From Sphingobacteriaceae bacterium (GTDB lineage: Bacteria; Bacteroidota; Bacteroidia; Sphingobacteriales; Sphingobacteriaceae), in the NCBI GenBank assembly GCA_014380615.1, contig JACMJM010000012.1, positions 22,974 through 86,973 of the forward strand: DNA of 64,000 nucleotides, given 5' to 3'. The stretch's first letter is position 1; each line of letters opens with the position of its first letter. Position numbers and translations under genes: made by a program. Below are positions 45,546-54,124 of this stretch, piece after piece. The notes beneath the pieces are model-generated. The model saw only the letters and a program-made list of their open reading frames with translations. It had not been told where the DNA came from and did no database searches.

Positions 45546-45902
45546 TTAATATGCTTGTATCAATACATCAGTTGGGATATGGAGCTTTTCATGAAGCTGT
45601 CTTATCATATCCAAAGAAAGTTTCCTCTTTTTATTGAGGATTTCACTTGCTCTGCTCTTTAGGCCTACAACTTTCGCTAGATCTGATTGTGTATAACCAA
45701 GTTGTTCCATCCTGAATTTTATAGCTTCAATCGGATCAGGTAAATCAATTGGAAAGTGACGGGTCTCATATTGCTCGATCAAAATACCCAGTATCTCCAG
45801 TTCATCCCCTTCTGGAGACCCTTTTTTTGCATCAAAGATTATTTCAAGCCTTTCGAGGGCCTGTTCATAATCTTTTTTTGTTTTTATTAGTTTTAAGTTC
45901 AT
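45546..45902 (-). CDS. higA: HigA-type antitoxin with XRE helix-turn-helix
   Basis: 118 residues. The N-terminal part (about 1-60, EQALERLEIIFDAKKGSPEGDELEILGILIEQYE) is the long HigA extension; the XRE helix-turn-helix follows: KFRMEQLGYTQSDLAKVVGLKSRASEILNKKRKLSLDMIRQL. It neutralises HigB and represses the operon. The ATG at 45902 is chosen, five bases after the toxin stop; a TTG at 45911 would overlap it. The toxin-first order is the HigBA hallmark. Confidence 0.88.
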   Translation of the reverse strand: MNLKLIKTKKDYEQALERLEIIFDAKKGSPEGDELEILGILIEQYETRHFPIDLPDPIEAIKFRMEQLGYTQSDLAKVVGLKSRASEILNKKRKLSLDMIRQLHEKLHIPTDVLIQAY

Positions 45903-45907
45903 TGTGA

Positions 45908-46201
45908 TCAAATCTTTCCCGCGTCAATCTTGTCATACTCTTTGTGTGTTCCGATAAATCGTATCCACATCATTTGATAATGAAAATTTATTTTAACAAT
46001 TAGTCTGTAATGATTTCCTTTAATATTAAAAACTACCCTATTTTCACCAAGTACACTTAGGGTCGGATACTCGCTTTTGATTTCATGCGTGTTCTTCCAC
46101 GTGCCTTTCTCTGCCTCCCGATACCACGATTTAAGTCGTTGTTCGCAGTCCGAATGTTTGACCCAAAACTCCCGAAGAATTTTTTTGGCTATGATTCTCA
46201 A
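45908..46201 (-). CDS. higB: HigB-type mRNA interferase toxin
   Basis: 97 residues of the HigB family (RelE superfamily), a ribosome-dependent mRNA nuclease. It reads MRIIAKKILREFWVKHSDCEQRLKSWYREAE, then GENRVVFNIKGNHYRLIVKINFHYQMMWIRFIGTHKEYDKID, matching the HigB_toxin pattern with the conserved GTHKEYD end. Complete and intact. The antitoxin follows. Confidence 0.9.
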   Translation of the reverse strand: MRIIAKKILREFWVKHSDCEQRLKSWYREAEKGTWKNTHEIKSEYPTLSVLGENRVVFNIKGNHYRLIVKINFHYQMMWIRFIGTHKEYDKIDAGKI

Positions 46202-46261
46202 GTACTTCTTTTTGCAAGATAGGCAAAAGTTCCCGAATTGGGAATTTTATTTTAACTGTAT

Positions 46262-46990
46262 TTACTCTGCCATATTATGATAAACCGCCTGCACATCATC
46301 ATCTTCTTCAAGTTTATCAATTAATTTAAAAACATCAACAGCCTGCTCTTCGGTAACATCAGTATGCGATAGTGCGATACGTTCCAGCTTTGCACTCTTC
46401 ATTTCAAAGCCTTTTTCTTCCAAGGCCTTTTGCATTTTTCCGAAATCTTCAAAAGCGGTATGGATTACACCAATATCATTTCCTTCTTCATCTGCTTCAA
46501 CATATAAATCTTCAAGGCCCGCATCAATCAGTTCAAATTCAAGTTCTTCAAGGTCCAAATCTTCCGGCGGAACAAATCTAAAAACTGCTTTACGGTTAAA
46601 GATAAAATCCAGAGAACCGGTCTTACCTAAAGTACCGCCTGTTTTATTAAAGTAACTGCGCACGTTTGCAACAGTTCTGTTGGTGTTGTCGGTAGCGGTT
46701 TCAATAAGGATAGCAACGCCATGTTGAGCATATCCTTCGTAAACCAGTTCTTCGTAATTTGAATCGTCCTTATTTGACGCCCGTTTAATTGCCGCATCAA
46801 CACGATCCTTCGGCATGTTAACAGCTTTCGAGTTTTGAATAGCTGTACGTAAACGCGAGTTGGTCTCGGGGTTAGGTCCGCCCGACTTAACAGCCATTAC
46901 AATCTCTTTCCCTAAACGGGTAAACTGAACGGCCATTTTGGCCCAGCGCTTAAATTTTCTTTCTTTACGGAATTCGAATGCTCTTCCCAT
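46262..46990 (-). CDS. YebC/PmpR-family regulator
   Basis: 242 residues. It opens MGRAFEFRKERKFKRWAKMAVQFTRLGKEI, the Bacteroidota form of the YebC N-terminus, continues with VNMPKDRVDAAIKRAS and YEGYAQHGVAILIETATDNTNRTVANVRSYFNKTGGTLG, and ends with an acidic domain. YebC-family proteins bind DNA as regulators and some act on stalled ribosomes at proline stretches. The ATG at 46990 fits the family; a reading from 47020 adds ten non-conserved residues. Confidence 0.93.
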   Translation of the reverse strand: MGRAFEFRKERKFKRWAKMAVQFTRLGKEIVMAVKSGGPNPETNSRLRTAIQNSKAVNMPKDRVDAAIKRASNKDDSNYEELVYEGYAQHGVAILIETATDNTNRTVANVRSYFNKTGGTLGKTGSLDFIFNRKAVFRFVPPEDLDLEELEFELIDAGLEDLYVEADEEGNDIGVIHTAFEDFGKMQKALEEKGFEMKSAKLERIALSHTDVTEEQAVDVFKLIDKLEEDDDVQAVYHNMAE

Positions 46991-47069
46991 TAAATTGAAA
47001 AGTAAAAAGTAAAAAGTCAAAAGTAAAAATTAAAGCACGATTTCGGGTGATTATAAATTCAAAATTCCT

Positions 47070-50000
47070 CTACCTCAATTTAGACGCCAGAACACATGCT
47101 TTTTTATACTTTTTAGTTTGCCCCTTAAGGTTGAAAATTTCGAAGTAAACGATATAAATCCCTATCGCGGCCCTCTGTTCATCATCTTTCATTCCATCCC
47201 AAACTAACGTTCCTTCTGCCGCAAGCGTTATGTTCTTTGCCAACTTCTTAATCAAAACCCCTTTATCAGAGTAGATACTCACGTTTGCTACCTTCCCGGC
47301 ATCCTTAAAATGGTAATTGATGAAAAGTGCGTCTTCAAATCCGTCGTTATCAGGTGAAAAGGTTTTTGACAGCAGTTCAATTTCGTTTGACTGTTGGCTC
47401 ATCTCCTCAACAAACTGGGAGTTTTTATATCCCGGAGTAGCAAACCCTGCAATTGCCGCGGCGGAGCGAAAGTTACCCGCTTCATTAGCCGGATTCGAAA
47501 AGCTTGTTCTTTCCAGGGAGACACCTTTCGGGTCTTTAATCAAAGCGAAGTGCATTTTTTCTGAATAGTTGAGCTGATCAATTTTGGTTTGCCCGCTAAT
47601 CAGCAATACTACTCCGGCTTCATTGCTGTATGAAGGCATTGAGTTCATCTTTAGAAATGCCTCGGGGTTTTCTGCACGATAATTACTTTTTACCACTTCA
47701 GGATCTTTGGTAAGTACCAGGTAGTCGCCCGGTTTAAATAGCCTTGTTGAAACTGCTAAAGGGCTGATATTAATTACACTGTCCGGAACTTTTGTGCTTG
47801 CCAACGCAAGCTCTTTCAGATCCAGGAGCTTATTAGAATTATTATAGATCTCAACAAAATCAGTACCTCCGGCTCGTGGATTAAAAAGAACCTCGTTTAT
47901 TAAAATGTCGTTTTTAGCAATCTTATCAGGGTAAAAGAATTCGGCGTAATTTTCAGCAGGAGAGATGCTTGCCCCCGAGCAATCTGTAATGTCGCTGCAG
48001 CTAATCCGATAGTTTTTCCCTCTGGATATACTGATAAATTTTAGCTCCGCCTCATCAAGTGCAGGGGTGTTGAACCTCACTTCCGATGGGCTGCCTATCC
48101 CATTATTTAGAAGATAGTTTCCGGGTGTTCTTGCGGATATATTTTCGGGAGGCTTGTTAAACTTTAAAATGATGGTACAACTGTCAATCAAATTCGCGTT
48201 TGTGATTTTCAATGGCGTTGACTTATAAAGCTGATGGACTGAATTCTGTCTGCCCGGAGTACCTCCCGAGGCATCCGTGCTGGCTGTCCAGTTTTGGGTA
48301 CCGGTACAGGCCGACCGATAATCCATCAACTCAAGTGACCATCCGCCTCCCTGCTTTTCCCTGCTTTTATACCATGTGTCATCAAAATAGACCGAATCAA
48401 CCAACCTTCCGTTAAAACTCTTTAAAACGCTTCGATCCGAGGCATTGGTTAATGCTGGCCAGGGAGAAATACCGGCGACTTTTCCGTAAGGGTCATAATT
48501 GCTTGTATCCCCCGAATTACAAATGATTAAATAATTTCCCGGAAGAATAATACACTTCTTCAATATGCCTTTTGTCCTGGAGTTACTAAGGCTCCATCCA
48601 TCTAAATCAATAGTATCCTTGCCGGGATTATAAAGTTCAATAAATTCAACCAGTGGCAACTTAATTTCCGGTGAGGGATCGGCAAATATTTCGGTAATAA
48701 CTATCCGGGCAGTATCCGTACGTAACGGAGGCAATTTTGGAGTGGTAAAGCTGAGTTCTGAGTTAATTATTGAGTTTCCGGCACAATCTTTCAGATTGGA
48801 GATTACCAGCTTGTAGGTTGTGTTTGCCGCGAATTTGTTATTGAAGCTTATTGTTGCCATGGTTCCGCGGGTATCAAAGACCGTAGATTCTATCCCGCCG
48901 GCAGAAGGAATTGTACTGAACGACCCTGTTGAAACGTCAGTAAATTTATTGAAATATACCGAAATCGAGGTGTCTGACAATTGTTTTATACTGTCTGCTC
49001 GTAAGGGTATTTTGTCAAAGTTGTTTATTGCGGCGGAGTTTTGTTTGCCGGGTGTGCCGCCGGAAAGATCGGCCGAACTTACCCAGTTATAAGCTCCCCG
49101 GCAAGCCGATAGATAGTCTATGCGTTCAAGCGACCAGCCGCCTTGCTTTTTAGTGGCGTTGTGCCATGAATCCCGATAGGAAATTGAATCAACCAGCCTC
49201 CCTTTGAAGCTTTTTAAATAAATCTGATCGGTGGAGTTGTTAAGGCTTGGCCAAAGGCTCAATCCGGCAACTTTGCCGAATGTTTTATACTGCGATGTGT
49301 CTGCGGCCGAACACAAGATCAGAAAATCTTTTGGTAAAATGCTGGCCTTTTTAATAGTTGACGACGTTTTTGAGTTGGCTAAAATCCAGCCATCGAGATC
49401 AATAGTATCCTTTCCGGGATTGTATATTTCTATAAACTCGACAAGTGGTAGTTTGATTTCAGGCGATGGGTCGGCGAGGATCTCTGTTAGATAAAGACGG
49501 GCGGTGTCTTGCCGAACCGGAAGCGGTTTTGGCGTGGTAAATGTTAGATCATTATTAGCGGATATGATCTTGCCCGAGCAGTCGCGCAGATCACTGATAG
49601 TAATCTGGTAGGTTGTATTTGGGGTAAAATTTCCTTTTAACGCAACCGTACATTTGGTGCCCCATGAATCGAAAGAGGCAGAGAGTATTTCGGGAAACGC
49701 AGGTGTTAATTTGAATGCGTTTATAGAAGTGGAAGCATCGGTATATTTGTTAAAATAGATAGTAAAACTGCTGTCGGATGCCTGTTTAACACTATCGGCA
49801 TTGAAGGGGAGCTTATCGTAATCTGGAATGTGTATGGAGTTTTTTGTTCCCGGAGTTCCACCAGAGTTGTCGACAGAGGATTTCCAGTTGTAGTTCCCCG
49901 AACAAACCGACTTGTAGTCTATTCTTTCAATCGACCATCCACCTTGTTTCTTTTCAGGAGAACTGTGCCAGGTATCTGAATAAGCAACCGAATCTATTGG

Positions 50001-52883
50001 TCTGCCTTTAAAGCTTTTTAAAATAAGTTTCCCTGATGAATTTGTTAGTCCCGGCCAAGGAGTAAGTCCGGCAACTCTGCCGTATGGTTGGTAATTTAGT
50101 GTGTCTGCTACAGGGCAGAGAATAAGGTACCCCCTGGGCAGAATCTTAGCGGCTTTAAACGTTGATTTAGAAATTCCGGCACTTAATGTCCATCCCTCTA
50201 AATCTGCCGTGTCTTTTCCCGGGTTAAAAATCTCTACAAATTCTGCAAGAGGCAGCTTTACTTCGGGAGAGGGGTCTGCGAAAATCTCGGTAATAAAAAC
50301 GCTTGCTGTATCTTGTTTTACAGGTGGCGGGGCAGCTGTACTGAATGAAAATGAACGTGGTATTATAGTGTTTCCCGCGCAATCTTTAATCTGTGTAATG
50401 GTTAATTGATAAGAAGTACCAGCCTGAAATCTTTTATTAAACGTTAAAATGGCGGATCTGGAATTTGGGTCAAGGATTGTTGAGTTTATTTGAACATTGC
50501 CAGGTGATAGCTCGAATCCGGCCACTGGCAATGACAGATCAGCTGGTTTATTGAAAAAGATTTGTAAGGTACTGTCTGATGCCCTCTTCATACTATCGGC
50601 TTTGAAACCGAGTTGATCATAATTAGGAATAAAAGTAGAATTTGGTTTTCCTGGTGTTCCACCGGAAGCATCGTTTGATGCGGTCCAGTTGAATATTCCG
50701 CTGCAAATCGATAAATAGTTTATTCGCTCAAGCGACCAGCCGCCCTGCTTCTTTAATGTTGTGGGGTACCAAGTGTCTGAATAAGCAACTGAGTCTGAAA
50801 GCCGTCCTTTAAAACTTTTTAAAGTTACCTGGTCTGCTGTATTCGTCAGCGTTGGCCATGGGCTTAAACCTATCGTTTTCCCGAACGCCTTGTAATGAAC
50901 CGTATCTGCCGCCGGGCAAAGAATAACGTATTCATTAGGCAGGATAGACGCATTTTTTAGTGTGGTTTTTGTGCGCGAATTATTGAATGTCCAGCCATCT
51001 AAATCTATCGTGTCTTTACCCGGATTTACAAGTTCTACAAACTCAGCAAGCGGCAGCTTAATTTCCGGAGATGGATCCGCTAATATTTCTGTAATGAAAA
51101 TTTTTGCCGTATCCTGACGCACTGGAGGTAATTTGGGAGTATCGAATGAAAACAAGCGGGTATGCAAAGTGTTGCCGGCGCAATCTTTTAGCCGGGAAAC
51201 GTTAAACTCGTAGGATGTTGCCGGTGAGAACGCTGTGCTAAAAACAACTGTAGCTTGTCGGGCACTGGCATCAAAAGTTACAGATTTGATAAGGCCTGAA
51301 GAGGGCTGCAGGCTAAATGCGTCTGTTGCTGTTGTTACTTCGGCAGGCTTATTCATGTAGACATTTATTGAACTGTCTGATAGCCGCTTTATACTGTCGG
51401 CTTTAAAATTTAGTTGATCGTAATCGGGAATAAAGACCGCGTTTTGTTTTCCCGGTGTTCCGCCGGCAGCATCTTTTGAAGCTGTCCAGTTGAATAATCC
51501 GCCGCAAAGCGAGCTGTAATTTATCCGCTCCAGCGACCAGCCTCCTTGCTTCTTGTTTGGATTTTCATGCCATGTGTCCGAGTACGAAACAGAATCAATT
51601 GTTTTATTTTCCGGACTTATAAGCTTAATAATATCAGAACTGTTGTTTAATGATGGCCATGGAGATACTCCTATGGTTTTTCCGAACTGTTTAAACTCAT
51701 TCGTATCCGCCTTAGCGCAAAGAATAAGGTATTGCCCCGATTTTATGCTATCGGTGGAAAGGGAAGCCGACGATGCAGCGTCAGAATATTTCCAGTTCTT
51801 TAATGAAATGCTGTGATTTGTGGTATTATACAGCTCAATAAATTCAACCGAGGGCAAATCAATCTGTGGTGAGGGATCGGCGAAGATTTCATTAATAACA
51901 ATATCTCCTTTTATTGCGATAAAAGGTTTGATATACGAAAATGTGGCGGTGTTGCCGGAAGAAACAAGATTGCCAGCCTTATCGGCGATGTTTGTTGCCG
52001 TTAAAATGTACGAACCTGTATTTAACCCCTTAGATAATTTAAGAATAAATTTTGACAGATCTGCGCTTGTTTTAATCAAAACCGGGTTCCCGAAACCATT
52101 GCTAAGGGTATAATTTGTGATGGTTTTAGCCGAAAGACTGTCAACAGCTTCACTAAAAAGAACTTCAATCGAGGTTGAATCTATCACGGTAGCGGAGACT
52201 AAAGCAGGAGGTGTATTGTCGGTAATTAGTGCGTTGATCTTGAAGTCGTCGAAAAAATGTTTTTGAAAAAAACCTGATGTGGATTGCTGAATGAATATCC
52301 CGAAATAAGCTGATGTGGTAAAGCTGGCATCCTGAAAAGTGCCTTCGGTAACATAAGAAGTTCCGAGGCCTGTTATATCACGTTCGAGGGTGAAAAGGTT
52401 ATCGGCTGTTCGGGTTATCCTCACTTTAATTTTATTGTTTGAGGTATTGAGAATGCCATCGGCCCCATCAATTAGTTTTAGGTTAGAGGATGCGGCACCC
52501 AATCTTTTGAACAGACAAATTTCATCGTTGGTATTTCCCAACCGCACAAAGTACCCGTTAATGTTTGTTGATTGAAGGTTTGCCTGATCGGAACTTAGAT
52601 ATACATCCACATAATTGGCCCCCGACGGATTGAATTGGAGATTTACCCAGAACTCCCATTTGCAGTTATTTCCTAACGCATTAGGTGTGCTAAGGTAGAA
52701 ATTACTGTTGGCTGTACCCGAGTTTGATCGTAACTGTTCGGTTATAACTGTAAAGTCGTTTGCGGCGTTGCTTCCGCTCCAACCCGGATTACTTGTAAGA
52801 TTACCGTCATTAAATGACTCATTCAATTGAGAAAAAGCAAAATTCGCCCACAATATGAGTGAGAAGAGTAGATAATTTTTCAT
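47070..52883 (-). CDS. Giant surface protein with tandem lamin-tail domains and a FlgD-like C-terminus
   Basis: 1937 residues, secreted (signal MKNYLLFSLILWANFAFSQ). Residues about 20-215 look like a concanavalin-type beta-sandwich (WEFWVNLQFNPSGANYVDVYL). An Ig-like linker (PALVSATVIDSTSIEVLFSEAVD) leads into five units of about 265 residues. Each unit has a lamin-tail domain (ITEIFADPSPEIKLPLVEFIELYNPG) and an Ig-like linker. A sixth, divergent lamin-tail (INEVLFNPRAGGTDFVEIYN) precedes the C-terminal FlgD-type Ig domain (FSPDNDGFEDAL to GIYIVYFEIFNLKG). That end resembles cargo of the type IX secretion system, but a standard sorting signal is not certain. It probably works at the cell surface, perhaps in adhesion; this is inference. 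Confidence 0.9.
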   Translation of the reverse strand: MKNYLLFSLILWANFAFSQLNESFNDGNLTSNPGWSGSNAANDFTVITEQLRSNSGTANSNFYLSTPNALGNNCKWEFWVNLQFNPSGANYVDVYLSSDQANLQSTNINGYFVRLGNTNDEICLFKRLGAASSNLKLIDGADGILNTSNNKIKVRITRTADNLFTLERDITGLGTSYVTEGTFQDASFTTSAYFGIFIQQSTSGFFQKHFFDDFKINALITDNTPPALVSATVIDSTSIEVLFSEAVDSLSAKTITNYTLSNGFGNPVLIKTSADLSKFILKLSKGLNTGSYILTATNIADKAGNLVSSGNTATFSYIKPFIAIKGDIVINEIFADPSPQIDLPSVEFIELYNTTNHSISLKNWKYSDAASSASLSTDSIKSGQYLILCAKADTNEFKQFGKTIGVSPWPSLNNSSDIIKLISPENKTIDSVSYSDTWHENPNKKQGGWSLERINYSSLCGGLFNWTASKDAAGGTPGKQNAVFIPDYDQLNFKADSIKRLSDSSINVYMNKPAEVTTATDAFSLQPSSGLIKSVTFDASARQATVVFSTAFSPATSYEFNVSRLKDCAGNTLHTRLFSFDTPKLPPVRQDTAKIFITEILADPSPEIKLPLAEFVELVNPGKDTIDLDGWTFNNSRTKTTLKNASILPNEYVILCPAADTVHYKAFGKTIGLSPWPTLTNTADQVTLKSFKGRLSDSVAYSDTWYPTTLKKQGGWSLERINYLSICSGIFNWTASNDASGGTPGKPNSTFIPNYDQLGFKADSMKRASDSTLQIFFNKPADLSLPVAGFELSPGNVQINSTILDPNSRSAILTFNKRFQAGTSYQLTITQIKDCAGNTIIPRSFSFSTAAPPPVKQDTASVFITEIFADPSPEVKLPLAEFVEIFNPGKDTADLEGWTLSAGISKSTFKAAKILPRGYLILCPVADTLNYQPYGRVAGLTPWPGLTNSSGKLILKSFKGRPIDSVAYSDTWHSSPEKKQGGWSIERIDYKSVCSGNYNWKSSVDNSGGTPGTKNSIHIPDYDKLPFNADSVKQASDSSFTIYFNKYTDASTSINAFKLTPAFPEILSASFDSWGTKCTVALKGNFTPNTTYQITISDLRDCSGKIISANNDLTFTTPKPLPVRQDTARLYLTEILADPSPEIKLPLVEFIEIYNPGKDTIDLDGWILANSKTSSTIKKASILPKDFLILCSAADTSQYKTFGKVAGLSLWPSLNNSTDQIYLKSFKGRLVDSISYRDSWHNATKKQGGWSLERIDYLSACRGAYNWVSSADLSGGTPGKQNSAAINNFDKIPLRADSIKQLSDTSISVYFNKFTDVSTGSFSTIPSAGGIESTVFDTRGTMATISFNNKFAANTTYKLVISNLKDCAGNSIINSELSFTTPKLPPLRTDTARIVITEIFADPSPEIKLPLVEFIELYNPGKDTIDLDGWSLSNSRTKGILKKCIILPGNYLIICNSGDTSNYDPYGKVAGISPWPALTNASDRSVLKSFNGRLVDSVYFDDTWYKSREKQGGGWSLELMDYRSACTGTQNWTASTDASGGTPGRQNSVHQLYKSTPLKITNANLIDSCTIILKFNKPPENISARTPGNYLLNNGIGSPSEVRFNTPALDEAELKFISISRGKNYRISCSDITDCSGASISPAENYAEFFYPDKIAKNDILINEVLFNPRAGGTDFVEIYNNSNKLLDLKELALASTKVPDSVINISPLAVSTRLFKPGDYLVLTKDPEVVKSNYRAENPEAFLKMNSMPSYSNEAGVVLLISGQTKIDQLNYSEKMHFALIKDPKGVSLERTSFSNPANEAGNFRSAAAIAGFATPGYKNSQFVEEMSQQSNEIELLSKTFSPDNDGFEDALFINYHFKDAGKVANVSIYSDKGVLIKKLAKNITLAAEGTLVWDGMKDDEQRAAIGIYIVYFEIFNLKGQTKKYKKACVLASKLR
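48660..51910 (-). repeat. Five tandem units of about 800 bp inside the lamin-tail gene
   Basis: The codons for the DPSP segment recur at about 48675, 49470, 50270, 51070 and 51875 in the plus coordinates, a period close to 800 bp, with flanking sequence recognisably similar at DNA level. The copies differ by many substitutions, so the array is not a recent expansion. Confidence 0.8.
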
Positions 52884-52934
52884 CTTTGGCAGATTATTGA
52901 AAATCGAAACTAAATAAAAAATTAAGAAAACAAA

Positions 52935-53930
52935 ATGAAAGTCGCAGTTGTAGGCGCTACGGGCCTTGTAGGTTCGGTGATGTTAAAAGTTTTAGCAGAG
53001 CGCAATTTTCCGGTTACTGAATTGATTCCTGTAGCATCAGCCAAAAGTGCTGGTAAACAAGTGGAGTTCAAGGGTAAGAAGTACACAGTAGTAACAGTGG
53101 AAGATGCAATTAAGATGAAGCCTGAGGTAGCTTTGTTCTCCGCAGGTGGCGGCACTTCATTAGAGCAGGCTCCGTTATTCGCAGCAGCAGGCATTACTGT
53201 GATTGATAACTCATCAGCTTGGCGCATGGATCCAACCAAAAAATTGGTTGTGCCCGAAGTAAATGCCCATGTGCTTACAGCAGAAGATAAAATTATCGCT
53301 AATCCGAATTGTTCAACAATTCAGATGGTGGTGGTTTTGCAGCCTCTTCATGCTAAATATAAAATAAAAAGGGTGGTAGTTTCCACCTATCAGTCGGTTA
53401 CCGGTACAGGTGTAAAGGCGGTTGATCAGTTGATGAATGAGCGTAAAGGCATTGAAGGCCCTATGGCTTATGCTTACCCCATCGATCTTAACGTTATCCC
53501 TCAAATTGACGTGTTTACCGAAAACGGATACACCAAAGAGGAAATGAAAATGATTAAGGAAACCAACAAGATCATGGGTGATGATTCGATTAAAGTAACA
53601 GCCACCACGGTGCGTATTCCTGTAATGGGAGGCCATTCGGAGTCGGTTAACATCGAATTCGAAAACGATTTTGATCTTGCGGAAGTTCGCGGCATTTTAG
53701 AACAGCAGGAAGGTGTGATTGTGGTGGATGATCCGGCGAACGCTAAATATCCGATGCCTAGGGATGCTCACGAAAAAGATGAGGTGTTTGTTGGGCGTAT
53801 CCGCCGCGACGAATCGCAAGCCAACACCTTAAACTTGTGGGTTGTTGCCGATAACTTGCGTAAAGGGGCCGCTACAAATGCGGTTCAGATTGCGGAGTAT
53901 CTGCTTAAGAAGGGCTTGTTGAAAGCATAG
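52935..53930 (+). CDS. asd: Aspartate-semialdehyde dehydrogenase
   Basis: NADPH-dependent reduction of aspartyl phosphate to the semialdehyde, the branch point to lysine, threonine, methionine and cell-wall precursors. 331 residues: NADP-binding MKVAVVGATGLVGSVML, SSAWRMDP, the catalytic Cys in IIANPNCSTIQM, VSTYQSVTGTG and the catalytic His in VMGGHSESVNIEF. Full length. Divergent from the lamin-tail gene, with its own terminator. Confidence 0.97.
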   Translation: MKVAVVGATGLVGSVMLKVLAERNFPVTELIPVASAKSAGKQVEFKGKKYTVVTVEDAIKMKPEVALFSAGGGTSLEQAPLFAAAGITVIDNSSAWRMDPTKKLVVPEVNAHVLTAEDKIIANPNCSTIQMVVVLQPLHAKYKIKRVVVSTYQSVTGTGVKAVDQLMNERKGIEGPMAYAYPIDLNVIPQIDVFTENGYTKEEMKMIKETNKIMGDDSIKVTATTVRIPVMGGHSESVNIEFENDFDLAEVRGILEQQEGVIVVDDPANAKYPMPRDAHEKDEVFVGRIRRDESQANTLNLWVVADNLRKGAATNAVQIAEYLLKKGLLKA

Positions 53931-53950
53931 TTTAAGTTGTGAATTTTATA

Positions 53951-53988
53951 AAAAGGGCGTCAGACGATAGGTTTGCCGCCCTTTTTTT
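53951..53988 (+). terminator. Terminator after asd
   Basis: Stem AAAAGGGCG with CGCCCTTTT around a 17-base loop, followed by a T run, 20 bases after the asd stop. Confidence 0.75.
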
Positions 53989-54124
53989 ATGGTGTCTCAA
54001 CTCCCTATAATTAAAGAATACTTCGGTAAGCATGTTTATTGTCATATCCTAATAATTAAAACTTTTATCCAGGTTTGCCGCATTATTTGAAAAATTCTTC
54101 TATTTTTAAATAACAAAAAAATAT

